Notes: generated by a model not told the origin, from the sequence alone. Positions 19,601 through 27,218 are shown, counted from the stretch's first letter. The stretch is DNA of 64,000 nucleotides from Bacteroides salyersiae WAL 10018 = DSM 18765 = JCM 12988 (GCF_000381365.1 NZ_KB905466.1:1757207-1821206), one strand, 5' to 3'. Program-made: numbers and translations.

Positions 19601-20101
19601 ACCTGCTACTTCAATTGTATAATTACCGTCCAAATCCGTAATAGTCCCCATACCGGTTCCTTGTATTTTGATACTCACGCCCATAAGAGGTTCACCAAAC
19701 TCATCAGATATTACACCTTTAATAATACGCTTATCTTGTTGTTGTCGTTGCTGTACATTTTCTATATTTCTTTTTTCTTTAGAGGAAAAAAGAACAAGAC
19801 AATCATCTTTCAGCGTATAAGCCACATTGGTGTTTTTCAACAAATTAACCATAACAGAAGCTAATCTTTCTTGATTAACTTTTACAGAAACAATCTTATC
19901 AGGATTAACATCTTTCGTATTGTAAATAATACGAAGCGAAGTTTGTTTGCCAATCTCATTCAAAACTTGGCTTAGTGGAACATTTGCAAAATCCAAACTG
20001 ATTCTTTTCTCTTCTTGTGCTGTAGCACTCAAAAAAAATGGAATAAATAGGAATAAGAAAAATAGTAAGATTTTAATCTCACACTTTAATTTTTTTTTCA
20101 T
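16631..20101 (-). CDS. SusC-family TonB-dependent transporter with STN domain
   Basis: An 1156-residue outer-membrane importer. Signal peptide (about 1-28), STN domain (about 32-110: ISLDFANVPLSQVLNEIG, CLVLFS), carboxypeptidase-regulatory-like beta-sandwich (about 125-205), plug (about 215-345, with QPLIVLDGIPM and GPNAAALYGSAANNGVI), and a 22-strand barrel ending in an aromatic-type C-terminus (FGFNIKLTY). The STN domain is normally the part that contacts a FecR-like anti-sigma factor, so the locus should be controlled by an ECF sigma/anti-sigma pair. No such genes are next to it in this window. First gene of the five-gene operon; imports the glycans released by GH85. Confidence 0.95.
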   Translation of the reverse strand: MKKKLKCEIKILLFFLFLFIPFFLSATAQEEKRISLDFANVPLSQVLNEIGKQTSLRIIYNTKDVNPDKIVSVKVNQERLASVMVNLLKNTNVAYTLKDDCLVLFSSKEKRNIENVQQRQQQDKRIIKGVISDEFGEPLMGVSIKIQGTGMGTITDLDGNYTIEVAGDKDVLVFSYIGYKTIVLPVVGATSFNIIMKEDSQQLGEVVITAMGIERKAESLTYATQQIGGKELTRAKDVNFVNSLQGKSAGLTITPNSSGAGGGSSKITLRGQSSILGNNQPLIVLDGIPMSNGMSGQSQEILMAASRDGGDLLSTINPDDIANISILKGPNAAALYGSAANNGVIIITTKSGREGKVKIDFSSNITLETPLVYPEQQKTFAPEIVGGEVRYNAWGNKISDITDDQLAMFPYLTKNPRNNVTDFFKTGQTYNNSISLNGGTEYSSTYFSYGNTTQKGLMDKNKFVRHNLLFKQSYNLFNDKLKLDLSLNYVTQKTINRPVIGKAKGSLPGLYLTPSAVDLRYFDKNRTYIADKDDPLVYNPALDPNVENDIVNPNLEGVAVQNFPWVNNPYINNPYFMLDAINDEALRDRIMASFTAKYQILKSLSAQARVSLDKTHDENTVLELATIRVAKNQTLGATYWGSRASHREIYSDYLLTYTEKFKEKISFNATVGTSFKRIKDHSIYMTKTNDNTYVSPNIPYPIPGALGSNKEGYKGTLLTGQDLTPTTNWETAVFATAQVGFWDKGYIDVSFRNDWSKAFQQFATHGKYKSFPYYSVGGNLLLKELLPFNMPKLDAMKLRASYSVVGNSIPAEFYAAQFANPLTGTIGARNPTFDNPKPETTRAFEVGLDATLFNNKLNLDVTIYQSTMENQFMRITTATGQTKPINSGKIRNRGIEFTTNYNVISTKDFRWSTGLNLSYNDNKIMDTYTAPDGTTDDCIMSASGVEIQTKFIKGGSYGDLYGKDFVYGDDGKIKIQDGKPVLTSEYSRYLGNTNAKFNFGWNNTFSYKDFSLYFLVDGKIGGKVISLTQAEMDFAGLSERSAEARLTNNGMVTLPDGQQITARNYYETVGGAHLDCIYKGTNVRLREISLGYTFYDLLGPSKHLTLSLIARNIGFLYKDSPVDPDISATAANAFGGVDSFTLPTTRSFGFNIKLTY

Positions 20102-20570
20102 TTAGTATCATTTTTAACATTAACAAAATACTGGTTATTTTCATTCAGATACATGCATTCCGCATCAAAGTCACTGTTACATTAATTACCTTTATCCATG
20201 TTTTTCACCTCTTAAATTTTTTAAAACATTTAATTTATATATTATATATACAATCTATTGGAATAGGTTACTAAAAAGAATTCAGAAAAAAACATTTTGC
20301 ATCATTCTTTTAACAAATCAATATAAGAATCTGAGAGATTAAATTAAAAAAGTATCTTTATCACATGAACATATAATTGCCGTATTAATGAGAAGTTGTT
20401 CTACATCACATTTTTTTGTAGTACAATATACAGACTGTAACACAACACATTAATAGTAACTTTCATACACTTTTCGGTTTAACTCTTGGTTTACATGAAC
20501 CGCATAATTCGTAGGAAATGTTACTTAATTTAAAGCCCGAGGACAGTTTATCTTAAAAAAATACAGAAAA
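20102..20570 (-). other. Long AT-rich leader/promoter region of the glycan locus
   Basis: About 470 bases between the SusC start and the tRNA terminator. No ORF worth calling. I did not find a clean TAnnTTTG box here on the minus strand, which would fit an alternative ECF-sigma promoter. A cis antisense small RNA, as reported at some Bacteroides glycan loci, cannot be judged by eye. Confidence 0.4.
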
Positions 20571-20608
20571 GAAAAAAGCTCCATAAATCAATGACTTACA
20601 GAGCTTTT
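20565..20608 (-). terminator. Terminator of the tRNA-Gly/tRNA-Leu transcript
   Basis: On the minus strand AAAAGCTC...GAGCTTTTTTCTTTTC: a short GC stem with a long T-run, 16 bases after tRNA-Leu. Confidence 0.8.
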
Positions 20609-20623
20609 AATCAGGAATACTCG

Positions 20624-20707
20624 TACTCGAAGCGGGACTTGAACCCGCACAGCCGCAATGGCCAAAGGATTTTAAGTCCTTCGTGTCTACCATTCCACCA
20701 TTCGAGC
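20624..20707 (-). tRNA. tRNA-Leu (anticodon TAA)
   Basis: 84 nt with an acceptor stem GCTCGAA/TTCGAGT (terminal G-U pair), D-arm GGTGGAATGGTAGACAC, anticodon loop CTTAAAA, a long class-II variable arm and T-arm GGGTTCAAGTCCC. CCA is not encoded (the genome continues CGA). Reads UUA codons. Confidence 0.93.
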
Positions 20708-20721
20708 ATCCTTTCAAAGAG

Positions 20722-20794
20722 AGCGGAAAACGAGACTCGAACTCGCGACCCTAACCTTGGCAAGGTTATGCTCTACCAACTGAGCTATTTCCGC
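20722..20794 (-). tRNA. tRNA-Gly (anticodon GCC)
   Basis: 73 nt with acceptor GCGGAAA/TTTCCGC, D-arm AGCTCAGTTGGTAGAGC, anticodon loop TTGCCAA and T-arm GAGTTCGAGTCTC. No encoded CCA. It precedes tRNA-Leu by 14 bases in the same transcript. Confidence 0.95.
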
Positions 20795-20810
20795 ATTTTT
20801 TCAACGGGTG

Positions 20811-20842
20811 CAAAGATAAAGAGTTTTGTTGTTTCTGCCAAA
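20811..20842 (-). promoter_or_regulatory. Promoter of the tRNA operon
   Basis: On the minus strand TTTG (20839-20842), 20 bases, then TATCTTTG (20811-20818): a full -33/-7 Bacteroides promoter, 16 bases before tRNA-Gly. Confidence 0.85.
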
Positions 20843-21450
20843 TTTTTTAAAAGGAAAGTTTTGAAAAGAAAGACAAACAAAGTCACCATACAAAGATGCG
20901 TCCAATCCCATCTATAGCTTGAAAGCCCTTATTCACCTCATAATCAACTGTACAACAACACATTTACACCTATAACAGACCACCATTGTTTTCATATTTC
21001 CAGACATTTAGTAATGATACAAAAAAAACAGCACCCTATATTTCCTGTCATAATATCAATCGGACATAAGTCATTCACCAATCAAAGTCCAAGATATGAT
21101 TAAAATAACTATTAATCTTAACAAACAAATAATAGTTGCTTCACCAAGTTGCTTTATTAATAACATAATCAATGAAATCACATAAATAAACGAATAATTC
21201 TTTGCATACAAACGGAGTGATTTATGCCATAAATCCCCATACCCTTACCACTCCTCTTATCGCCCTTTTGTAAATTTTCCATCTATGAAATTCCAGCGAT
21301 CTGCTTGTTTTTCATTGACTCGTGAATGACCGTGAACCACTTAAACAGGATACATTCTTTAAAAATATCAAAGAAAGAGACTATATGTAAATAAGGGCCA
21401 TATGGAGAAACACTCTTTGAAATCATATTTCTCAATAAAATACAACTGAT
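20843..21450. other. About 600-base gene-poor intergenic stretch
   Basis: AT-rich, with stops in all frames and no convincing ORF, tRNA or repeat. It separates the tRNA promoter from the argH operon terminator. A small RNA cannot be excluded. Confidence 0.5.
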
Positions 21451-21451
21451 A

Positions 21452-21500
21452 ATAAAAGTAAAAAGCCCACCATTGACACGAACTTTGTCAATGACGGGCT
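21452..21500 (-). terminator. Terminator of the pyrE-argH operon
   Basis: On the minus strand AGCCCGTCATTGACA pairs with TGTCAATGGTGGGCT and runs into TTTTTACTTTTA. It lies about 50 bases after the Rieske-like gene. Confidence 0.88.
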
Positions 21501-21546
21501 ATTAAGATTATTCCAATATTATATCGAGCGTACATTATAATAAAAA

Positions 21547-21999
21547 TCAGTTGCGAACCAACAATGTACTTCCATTAACAGTTACATTATAACGCTTTAA
21601 ATATTCCGTTCCCTCACCTTCGGGCACTCCTCCCGAACTTAAAGCATATTTCGTGCCACATGACGGACAGACAGCATTTCCCAAACCATCTTCCTGCACA
21701 TTAATGGAAACGCTACGACTGGCTTCAACAGGGCAAGCTGCATCAAAAGCAATATAATTATTATCTCCATAATCCGAGAATACAGACTTACCAAGAATAA
21801 TACCGGCATATCCCACTGGAATACCATGCGTATTCTTCTCAACTTTAACAAAATAACCGGGCTGTGTTATTGATGGAAAAACAGCAATATTGTACCTCAA
21901 TTCAAATGCAACATCCGGAATACTCGATTTATAGGCATCATCACAAGCAACGACACTTATAAATAATAATAGAGTCAAAAACAATTTACGCATGAGCAT
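21547..21999 (-). CDS. Rieske-fold-like lipoprotein lacking His ligands
   Basis: 150 residues (or 148 from the second ATG at 21993). Lipoprotein signal FISVVAC (Cys about 19). The rest resembles a small Rieske domain in layout: an AACPVE segment at about 94 and VCPSCGTKYALSSGG at about 111-125. The standard ligand pairs (C-x-H and C-x-x-H) are not there: the first box has Cys but no His and the second reads CPSCG. A 2Fe-2S centre of the usual kind is therefore unlikely; a structural zinc or a vestigial fold is possible. It starts 7 bases after the argH stop, so it is cotranscribed, with no obvious metabolic link. Confidence 0.7.
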   Translation of the reverse strand: MLMRKLFLTLLLFISVVACDDAYKSSIPDVAFELRYNIAVFPSITQPGYFVKVEKNTHGIPVGYAGIILGKSVFSDYGDNNYIAFDAACPVEASRSVSINVQEDGLGNAVCPSCGTKYALSSGGVPEGEGTEYLKRYNVTVNGSTLLVRN

Positions 22000-22006
22000 A
22001 TCACTT

Positions 22007-23350
22007 TTATGAACGTTCCAATATTTTTTTCTCCGCTTCCTCCATTCCCCGGAAGTTGAACCCTTCTATCACCTTTTGCATCAAGGCAGAGATTTCATCA
22101 TTACAAAGATTGCCGATACTCCCCTCATGAGTATGATGAACTTGCTTACTATGCGAGAAATTTCCGGCCTCAATATCAAGCCCTACTTTCTTATAAGCAT
22201 CACGAAAAGGCATACCTTCGCGCGCCAGACGATTCACCTCTTCTACACTAAAAATGAGCAGATACTTATCATCATCCAAGATATGTTCGTTTACTTTTAT
22301 CTCATTCATAATATAAGTCGTCATCTGCAGACAATCTTTCAATTCCTGAAAAGCAGGTAAGAATACCTCTTTTATTATCTGCAAATCACGAAAATATCCC
22401 GATGGCAGATTATTGGCTATCATCATGATCTGCTGTGGAAGCGATTGCAATTTGTTACATTTAGCACGCGTCAGCTCAAAAACATCCGGATTCTTCTTAT
22501 GTGGCATAATACTGGAACCGGTAGTGCAATCATCAGGCAGTTTCACGAAACCGAAGTTCTGACTATTGAACATACAAGCATCAAATGCAAGCTTAGAAAT
22601 GGTCCCGGCAATAGTGGCAAGTGCAAAAGCTACATTACGCTCCATTTTACCACGACCCATCTGGGCATATACCACATTATAATTCAGAGAATCAAAACCA
22701 AGCAAACGAGTCGTCATCGTACGGTCCAATGGAAAAGAGGAGCCATAACCGGCAGCTGACCCTAACGGATTACGGTTACACATCTTGAAAGCAGCCTGCA
22801 AAAAGAGCATATCATCCACCAAACTTTCGGCATAAGCACCAAACCACAATCCGAAAGATGAGGGCATCGCTATCTGCAAATGAGTATATCCGGGCATCAA
22901 CACATTCTTATATCGTTCACTTTGAAGAATCAGCACATGAAACAACTGTTCTACCGCCTCAGCCACCTCTTTCAATTGAGTACGAGTGAACAGCTTCAAA
23001 TCAAGAAGTACCTGATCATTACGCGAACGACCACTATGTATTTTTTTACCCACATCACCCAATCGACGGGTCAGCATCAACTCTACCTGCGAATGCACAT
23101 CTTCTACTCCATCTTCAATCACAAACTCTCCCCGTTCTGCTTCTGCATAGATATTCTTTAATTCAGCCAACAGCAGAGAAAGCTCTTCTTCCGTCAATAA
23201 CCCGATACTTTGGAGCATAGTAATATGGGCCATAGATCCCATTACATCATGCTTCGCAAGATAAAGATCCATTTCACGGTCACGACCGACAGTAAAGCGA
23301 TCTATCTCTTTATTCACCTGAACTGATTTTTCCCAAAGTTTCTGTGCCAT
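22007..23350 (-). CDS. argH: Argininosuccinate lyase
   Basis: Last step of arginine synthesis: splits argininosuccinate into arginine and fumarate in the cytoplasm. The 447-residue protein has the fumarase/ASL superfamily signature GSSIMPHKKNPD (about 276-287), the catalytic-region histidine in PGYTHLQIAMP, and the N-terminal VHSQVE and SGRSRNDQV motifs. Length fits the family. The start MAQKLWEKSV is supported by the conserved N-terminal pattern. A short-repeat tract lies directly before the ATG. Gene order on the transcript: pyrE, SRPBCC protein, argH, Rieske-like lipoprotein. Confidence 0.96.
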   Translation of the reverse strand: MAQKLWEKSVQVNKEIDRFTVGRDREMDLYLAKHDVMGSMAHITMLQSIGLLTEEELSLLLAELKNIYAEAERGEFVIEDGVEDVHSQVELMLTRRLGDVGKKIHSGRSRNDQVLLDLKLFTRTQLKEVAEAVEQLFHVLILQSERYKNVLMPGYTHLQIAMPSSFGLWFGAYAESLVDDMLFLQAAFKMCNRNPLGSAAGYGSSFPLDRTMTTRLLGFDSLNYNVVYAQMGRGKMERNVAFALATIAGTISKLAFDACMFNSQNFGFVKLPDDCTTGSSIMPHKKNPDVFELTRAKCNKLQSLPQQIMMIANNLPSGYFRDLQIIKEVFLPAFQELKDCLQMTTYIMNEIKVNEHILDDDKYLLIFSVEEVNRLAREGMPFRDAYKKVGLDIEAGNFSHSKQVHHTHEGSIGNLCNDEISALMQKVIEGFNFRGMEEAEKKILERS

Positions 23351-23354
23351 AATA

Positions 23355-23399
23355 TTTAGTAGTTAGTAGTTAGTAGCCAGTAGTAAGTAATAGATACTG
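23355..23399. repeat. Short direct-repeat tract (TAGTAGT-type) before argH
   Basis: Imperfect tandem copies of TTAGTAG / CAGTAG / TAAGTAA immediately upstream of the argH ATG. It is low-complexity and lies where the 5' untranslated region would be. Confidence 0.6.
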
Positions 23400-23469
23400 T
23401 GACTATTTCTATCAGAAATAATAATAAAAGGTTACTCTATCATTCACCATTTGGCCGCTTACCGCTTGG

Positions 23470-23880
23470 TTAATATTGAATCATCGCCAACATATCCGCC
23501 ATTTTCTCCAATCCTTCCTGAAGAGGTTTCTGAACCATTGCCTTCATAAAAGGATTCAATTCCATGCCAATAGTCACTTTCAGTTTACATTCTTCATCCC
23601 CAGTTGCAACAAGCTGAATCCACATATTAAATGGAAGAGGTGAATTAGTCGTTTCAAGTTTAATGCACTTATTAGGTTCACGCTCAACTATCTTCAACGT
23701 CAACTGTCCCACAGGAGACACGGTGAAACTAAGACTGTCCGAATCAAAGCTTATATCTTTCACTTTGTCTTCCGGCAAACGATCTTTTATAGCTTCGAGA
23801 TTACTGAGATCCGACAATTTCCCGTAAACACGTTCCTGACTGAAAGGTATTACTTTTACCGGACTTTCAAATTTAGTCAT
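23470..23880 (-). CDS. SRPBCC-fold protein
   Basis: 136 residues without signal peptide or membrane segment. The pattern (N-terminal PVKVIPFSQERVYGKLSD, then alternating strands, then a long C-terminal amphipathic helix KPLQEGLEKMADMLAMIQY) fits the START/SRPBCC ligand-binding fold. No catalytic residues are recognised. It lies between pyrE and argH on the same strand, about 110-120 bases from each. Ligand and role are unknown; an orphan lipid or hydrophobic-molecule binder is the family expectation. Confidence 0.7.
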   Translation of the reverse strand: MTKFESPVKVIPFSQERVYGKLSDLSNLEAIKDRLPEDKVKDISFDSDSLSFTVSPVGQLTLKIVEREPNKCIKLETTNSPLPFNMWIQLVATGDEECKLKVTIGMELNPFMKAMVQKPLQEGLEKMADMLAMIQY

Positions 23881-23988
23881 CTTATTTTTATTCTTAATAA
23901 ATTAAAGACAAAAAAAGAACTATCCGAACAATATCTGCCCGAATGGCTCTTCTTTATCTACGTATTAAATATAGTCAAATATCTTTTA

Positions 23989-24627
23989 TTACTTTGCTGC
24001 GTCCCAATGTGCCGGGTCTTTGCGCCATTCGTTCAAAGTTGCAACATCCGTATCTTCAATATAACCGGTACGAAGTGCTGCGTCAAGCACTGCTTCGTAA
24101 TTTGTCAACGTAACCAAAGGTACTTTAGCATCTTTAAATGCTTTCTCAGCTACCGGGAAGCCATACGTATAGGCAGCTACCATACCGATCACTTCACAGC
24201 CGTCACGACGAATCGCTTCTACAGCTTTCAAACTACTACCACCGGTAGATATCAAATCCTCTACCACCACTACTTTCATTCCGGGTCGGAGCTCTCCTTC
24301 GATAAGGTTCTCTAATCCATGATCTTTCGGGGTAGAACGAACATACACGAACGGAAGATTCAATGCATCGGCCACCAACGCCCCCTGAGGGATAGCTCCT
24401 GTAGCAACGCCTGCAATAGCATCCACCTGTCCGAATCGTTCCAATATCAGACGTGTAATTTCAATCTTCACAAAATTACGAAGAGACGGATAAGAAAGTG
24501 TTTTACGGTTATCACAGTAAAACGGTGATTTCCATCCGGAAGCCCATGTAAAAGGATTAGCCGGTTGAAGCTTAATCGCTTTAATCTTTAGTAACTTCTC
24601 AGCAAATAATCTCTCTAAGTTTTTCAT
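23989..24627 (-). CDS. pyrE: Orotate phosphoribosyltransferase
   Basis: Transfers phosphoribose from PRPP to orotate in pyrimidine synthesis. I choose the ATG at 24627 (MKNLERLFAEK, 212 residues): a longer frame adds a hydrophobic 30-residue extension that would run through the promoter box. The PRPP-binding loop VVVVEDLISTGGSS (about 120-133) and the substrate loop KDHGLEN are present, as is the conserved N-terminal WASGWKSPFYCDNR. Length matches the 200-215 residue family. It begins the transcript that continues through argH. Confidence 0.95.
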   Translation of the reverse strand: MKNLERLFAEKLLKIKAIKLQPANPFTWASGWKSPFYCDNRKTLSYPSLRNFVKIEITRLILERFGQVDAIAGVATGAIPQGALVADALNLPFVYVRSTPKDHGLENLIEGELRPGMKVVVVEDLISTGGSSLKAVEAIRRDGCEVIGMVAAYTYGFPVAEKAFKDAKVPLVTLTNYEAVLDAALRTGYIEDTDVATLNEWRKDPAHWDAAK

Positions 24628-24656
24628 AACTAAACTAACTTGATAATTATAGATTG

Positions 24657-24664
24657 CAAAAATA
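24657..24664 (-). promoter_or_regulatory. -7 box (TATTTTTG) for pyrE
   Basis: Exact TAnnTTTG on the minus strand, about 30 bases before the chosen pyrE ATG and close to the 3' end of recX. It supports the shorter start. Confidence 0.6.
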
Positions 24665-24706
24665 CAGAAATAGAACGAAACGAGAAAGAAGATTCCCGTT
24701 ATTTTT

Positions 24707-25186
24707 TTAATCAGCACATGCTTCTTCCTCCGAAACCTCTATACAACACTTAATATCTTTCATTTCAAAGCCGCGACTCATCGCAAAACGGATCAACTTC
24801 CCATTGAGTTCGTATTCATCTTTTCCACGAACACTCTTCCGCTTAGAAGCAAGCAAATCACGCAGAACAGCAAGATATTCTTCCTGATCGATTTCATTCA
24901 GATAACGCCACGCTACATCAGAGGGAATTTTTTTCATATACAATCCTTGTCCTATTTTCATTTTCCCCCATTTGGCAAAGCGATATTTATCATTTATAAA
25001 TGCACGGCAGTAGCGTTCATCATCAATATACTTTTCTGCTTCAAGCCGGGTAAGAATACGTTCTATCGCTTCGTAAGCTATTCCCCACTTTTGCAATTTC
25101 TCACTCACTTCTGCCCGGCAATGTTCGGCAGCAGAACAATAGGCGGCAACACGATTCAACGCCTCATCTTCAGTTATCGTATTCAT
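24707..25186 (-). CDS. recX: Regulatory protein RecX
   Basis: Modulates RecA filaments. The 159-residue all-helical protein shows three-helix repeats: AAYCSAAEHCRAEVSEKL, RLEAEKYIDDERYCRAFI and the third repeat ending RGFEMKDIKCCIE. The DDERY segment is typical of RecX. The start codon overlaps the prmC stop by 4 bases (ATGA type), so the two are translationally coupled. recA is not in the window. Confidence 0.88.
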   Translation of the reverse strand: MNTITEDEALNRVAAYCSAAEHCRAEVSEKLQKWGIAYEAIERILTRLEAEKYIDDERYCRAFINDKYRFAKWGKMKIGQGLYMKKIPSDVAWRYLNEIDQEEYLAVLRDLLASKRKSVRGKDEYELNGKLIRFAMSRGFEMKDIKCCIEVSEEEACAD

Positions 25187-26019
25187 TTATATGTAGTTAC
25201 TATTCTATCATTACCAGAAATATCTTTTATCAAACGGGGATTACAATACCCCAAATCAGCCAACATAGAAACGATCTGTGCACCATACAGACGATTTATT
25301 TCAAAATAGAGCTTTCCACCCGGGCTTAAAAGTTTTCGCCCCAAAGCTGCAATCCGGCGATAAAAACACAACGGATCATTATCCGGCACAAACAAAGCCA
25401 GTCCCGGCTCCCAATCGAGTACATTCGATTCCATCGCCCTTTTCTCGGACTCTGTCACATACGGTGGATTGCTGACAACAATATCAAACTTTTTTTGCTG
25501 TTCTACATCAGCAAACACATTTCTTTTCTCAAAGGACACAGTAGCATTCAACGCTTCATTATTACGATGAGCTATATCGAGCGCTTCATCCGAAACGTCC
25601 CAAGCGGTAACCTGAGCATGCAGAATATCAAGAGATAAAGAAACAGCGATACATCCGCTTCCGGTACCGATGTCTAAGATTCGAGGAGTATCAAACTGAT
25701 TTTCACTAATAATAAGCTCTACCAGTTCTTCAGTTTCCGGACGTGGAATCAACACACCGGGCGCAACATAAAAAGGCCGGCTGAGAAAATTTGCAAACCC
25801 ACGAATATATTGTACCGGCTCGTTTTTCCGCAAACGTTGCAGAATGTTTTCAAGTTCATGCAGTTTGCTTTCTGATAAATTAATATCTTTGCCCAAATAA
25901 ATATCGAGTGCATCCATGCCAAGCAGATCACACCAAATCATCATCGTCAGGCTCTTAAGTTCCTGAGGAGGATAAATATCACACAGCGATTGACGGATGT
26001 AAGTCGAGACCCGATTCAT
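25183..26019 (-). CDS. prmC: Peptide chain release factor glutamine methyltransferase
   Basis: Methylates the GGQ glutamine of release factors RF1/RF2. From ATG 26019 (MNRVSTYIRQ) it is 278 residues; the upstream extension is hydrophobic and overlaps the -7 box, so it is rejected. The N-terminal helical domain is followed by the SAM-binding motif DIGTGSGCIAVSL and the catalytic NPPY in VVSNPPYV. Length matches PrmC/HemK. Divergent from ribD and cotranscribed with recX. Confidence 0.94.
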   Translation of the reverse strand: MNRVSTYIRQSLCDIYPPQELKSLTMMIWCDLLGMDALDIYLGKDINLSESKLHELENILQRLRKNEPVQYIRGFANFLSRPFYVAPGVLIPRPETEELVELIISENQFDTPRILDIGTGSGCIAVSLSLDILHAQVTAWDVSDEALDIAHRNNEALNATVSFEKRNVFADVEQQKKFDIVVSNPPYVTESEKRAMESNVLDWEPGLALFVPDNDPLCFYRRIAALGRKLLSPGGKLYFEINRLYGAQIVSMLADLGYCNPRLIKDISGNDRIVTTYK

Positions 26020-26040
26020 AAATTCATCTGTTTTGGGGTG

Positions 26041-26048
26041 CAAAAGTA
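26041..26048 (-). promoter_or_regulatory. -7 box (TACTTTTG) for prmC-recX
   Basis: Exact TAnnTTTG on the minus strand, about 22 bases before the prmC ATG, in the short gap shared with the divergent ribD. Confidence 0.65.
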
Positions 26049-26075
26049 CAAATATTATTAATAAAAGACGGAAAA

Positions 26076-27131
26076 ATGGAAGAAGAAAAATACATGCAGC
26101 GTTGCATCGAACTGGCACGAAACGGTTTATGCAATGTATCCCCTAATCCGATGGTAGGAGCCGTCATCGTGCACAATGGACGCATCATCGGCGAAGGATA
26201 CCATATCCGTTGCGGACAAGCCCACGCAGAAGTTAATGCCATCCGCTCGGTTAAAGATCAAACCTTATTAAAACATTCCACCATCTACGTCAGCTTGGAG
26301 CCCTGTTCTCATTATGGCAAAACACCCCCTTGTGCTGACCTGATTATCGAAAAGCAAATACCACGTATCGTCATCGGTTGCCAGGATCCATTTTCAGAAG
26401 TGGCCGGACGAGGCATACAGAAGCTGCGCAATGCAGGAAGAGAAGTGGTTGTAGGTGTACTCGAAAAAGAATGCCGTGACTTAATACGACGCTTTATCAC
26501 ATTCAATACCCTCCGGCGTCCTTACATTATATTAAAATGGGCCGAATCATCAGATGGCTTTATTGACATCAACCGCTCGGAGGGACATCCGGTAATGCTC
26601 TCTACCTCACTGACCTCAATGTTGGTACATAAAAAGAGAAGTGAATCAGACGCCATCATGGTAGGAAGCCGAACGGCGTTGTTAGACAATCCGTCATTAA
26701 CAGTACGAAATTGGTACGGCAAAAATCCGGTACGAATCGCATTGGACAAAGATCTGTCACTACCATCCACTTTACATCTTCTCAGTGACAACATTCCAAC
26801 ACTTATTTTTACATCCTTAATACACCCCCAAGAAAAGCATATAGAATATATCACCTTAAATTACCAAAAAGACTTATTACCGCAGATCATGGAAGAACTT
26901 TATCACCGTGGATTACAATCCCTGCTGGTAGAAGGAGGAGCACAATTGCTTCAGTCGTTCATCAATGCAGAATTATGGGATGAAGCATTTATTGAGAGAG
27001 CCGAAATCAGGCTGCAATCCGGTGTTAAAGCACCTGAAATAAGAAATAAAATTAGTTATTCCACTGAAAAACATTTTGGAGTAGAAATAACACATTACAC
27101 AAATAAAAGCAGGTTAAACAACCCTATATAG
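26076..27131 (+). CDS. ribD: Riboflavin biosynthesis deaminase/reductase RibD
   Basis: Bifunctional enzyme for the second and third steps of riboflavin synthesis. The 351-residue protein has an N-terminal cytidine-deaminase-like zinc domain with HAEVNAI (about 50) and EPCSHYGKTPPCADL (about 75-90), both complete. The C-terminal reductase domain (about 145-345) has DAIMVGSRTALLDNPSLTVR and LLVEGGAQLLQSF. Length is normal. It stands alone, divergent from prmC; other rib genes are not in the window. Confidence 0.95.
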   Translation: MEEEKYMQRCIELARNGLCNVSPNPMVGAVIVHNGRIIGEGYHIRCGQAHAEVNAIRSVKDQTLLKHSTIYVSLEPCSHYGKTPPCADLIIEKQIPRIVIGCQDPFSEVAGRGIQKLRNAGREVVVGVLEKECRDLIRRFITFNTLRRPYIILKWAESSDGFIDINRSEGHPVMLSTSLTSMLVHKKRSESDAIMVGSRTALLDNPSLTVRNWYGKNPVRIALDKDLSLPSTLHLLSDNIPTLIFTSLIHPQEKHIEYITLNYQKDLLPQIMEELYHRGLQSLLVEGGAQLLQSFINAELWDEAFIERAEIRLQSGVKAPEIRNKISYSTEKHFGVEITHYTNKSRLNNPI

Positions 27132-27218
27132 AGGGGTTTCCATCGATAAAAAGCCTGTGATTATCTATAATTTTATATAAAACTTCTCCACAATGTTCAA
27201 TATCGGAAAAAATGTTCC

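Noticed and set aside
20591..20917. 108-codon plus-strand ORF
   Set aside because: It runs antisense through both tRNA genes and their promoter.
20843..21450. A structured RNA gene in the gene-poor gap
   Set aside because: I could not find a conserved fold, promoter-terminator pair or similarity to tmRNA, 6S, SRP or RNase P RNA by eye. An Infernal/Rfam scan would decide.
24628..24717. N-terminal hydrophobic extension of pyrE as a membrane anchor
   Set aside because: The extension overlaps the -7 box, and OPRTase is a soluble enzyme that normally starts at MKNLERLF-like positions.
26020..26118. Hydrophobic N-terminal extension of prmC
   Set aside because: It overlaps the divergent promoter region and the ribD start; PrmC has no signal peptide.
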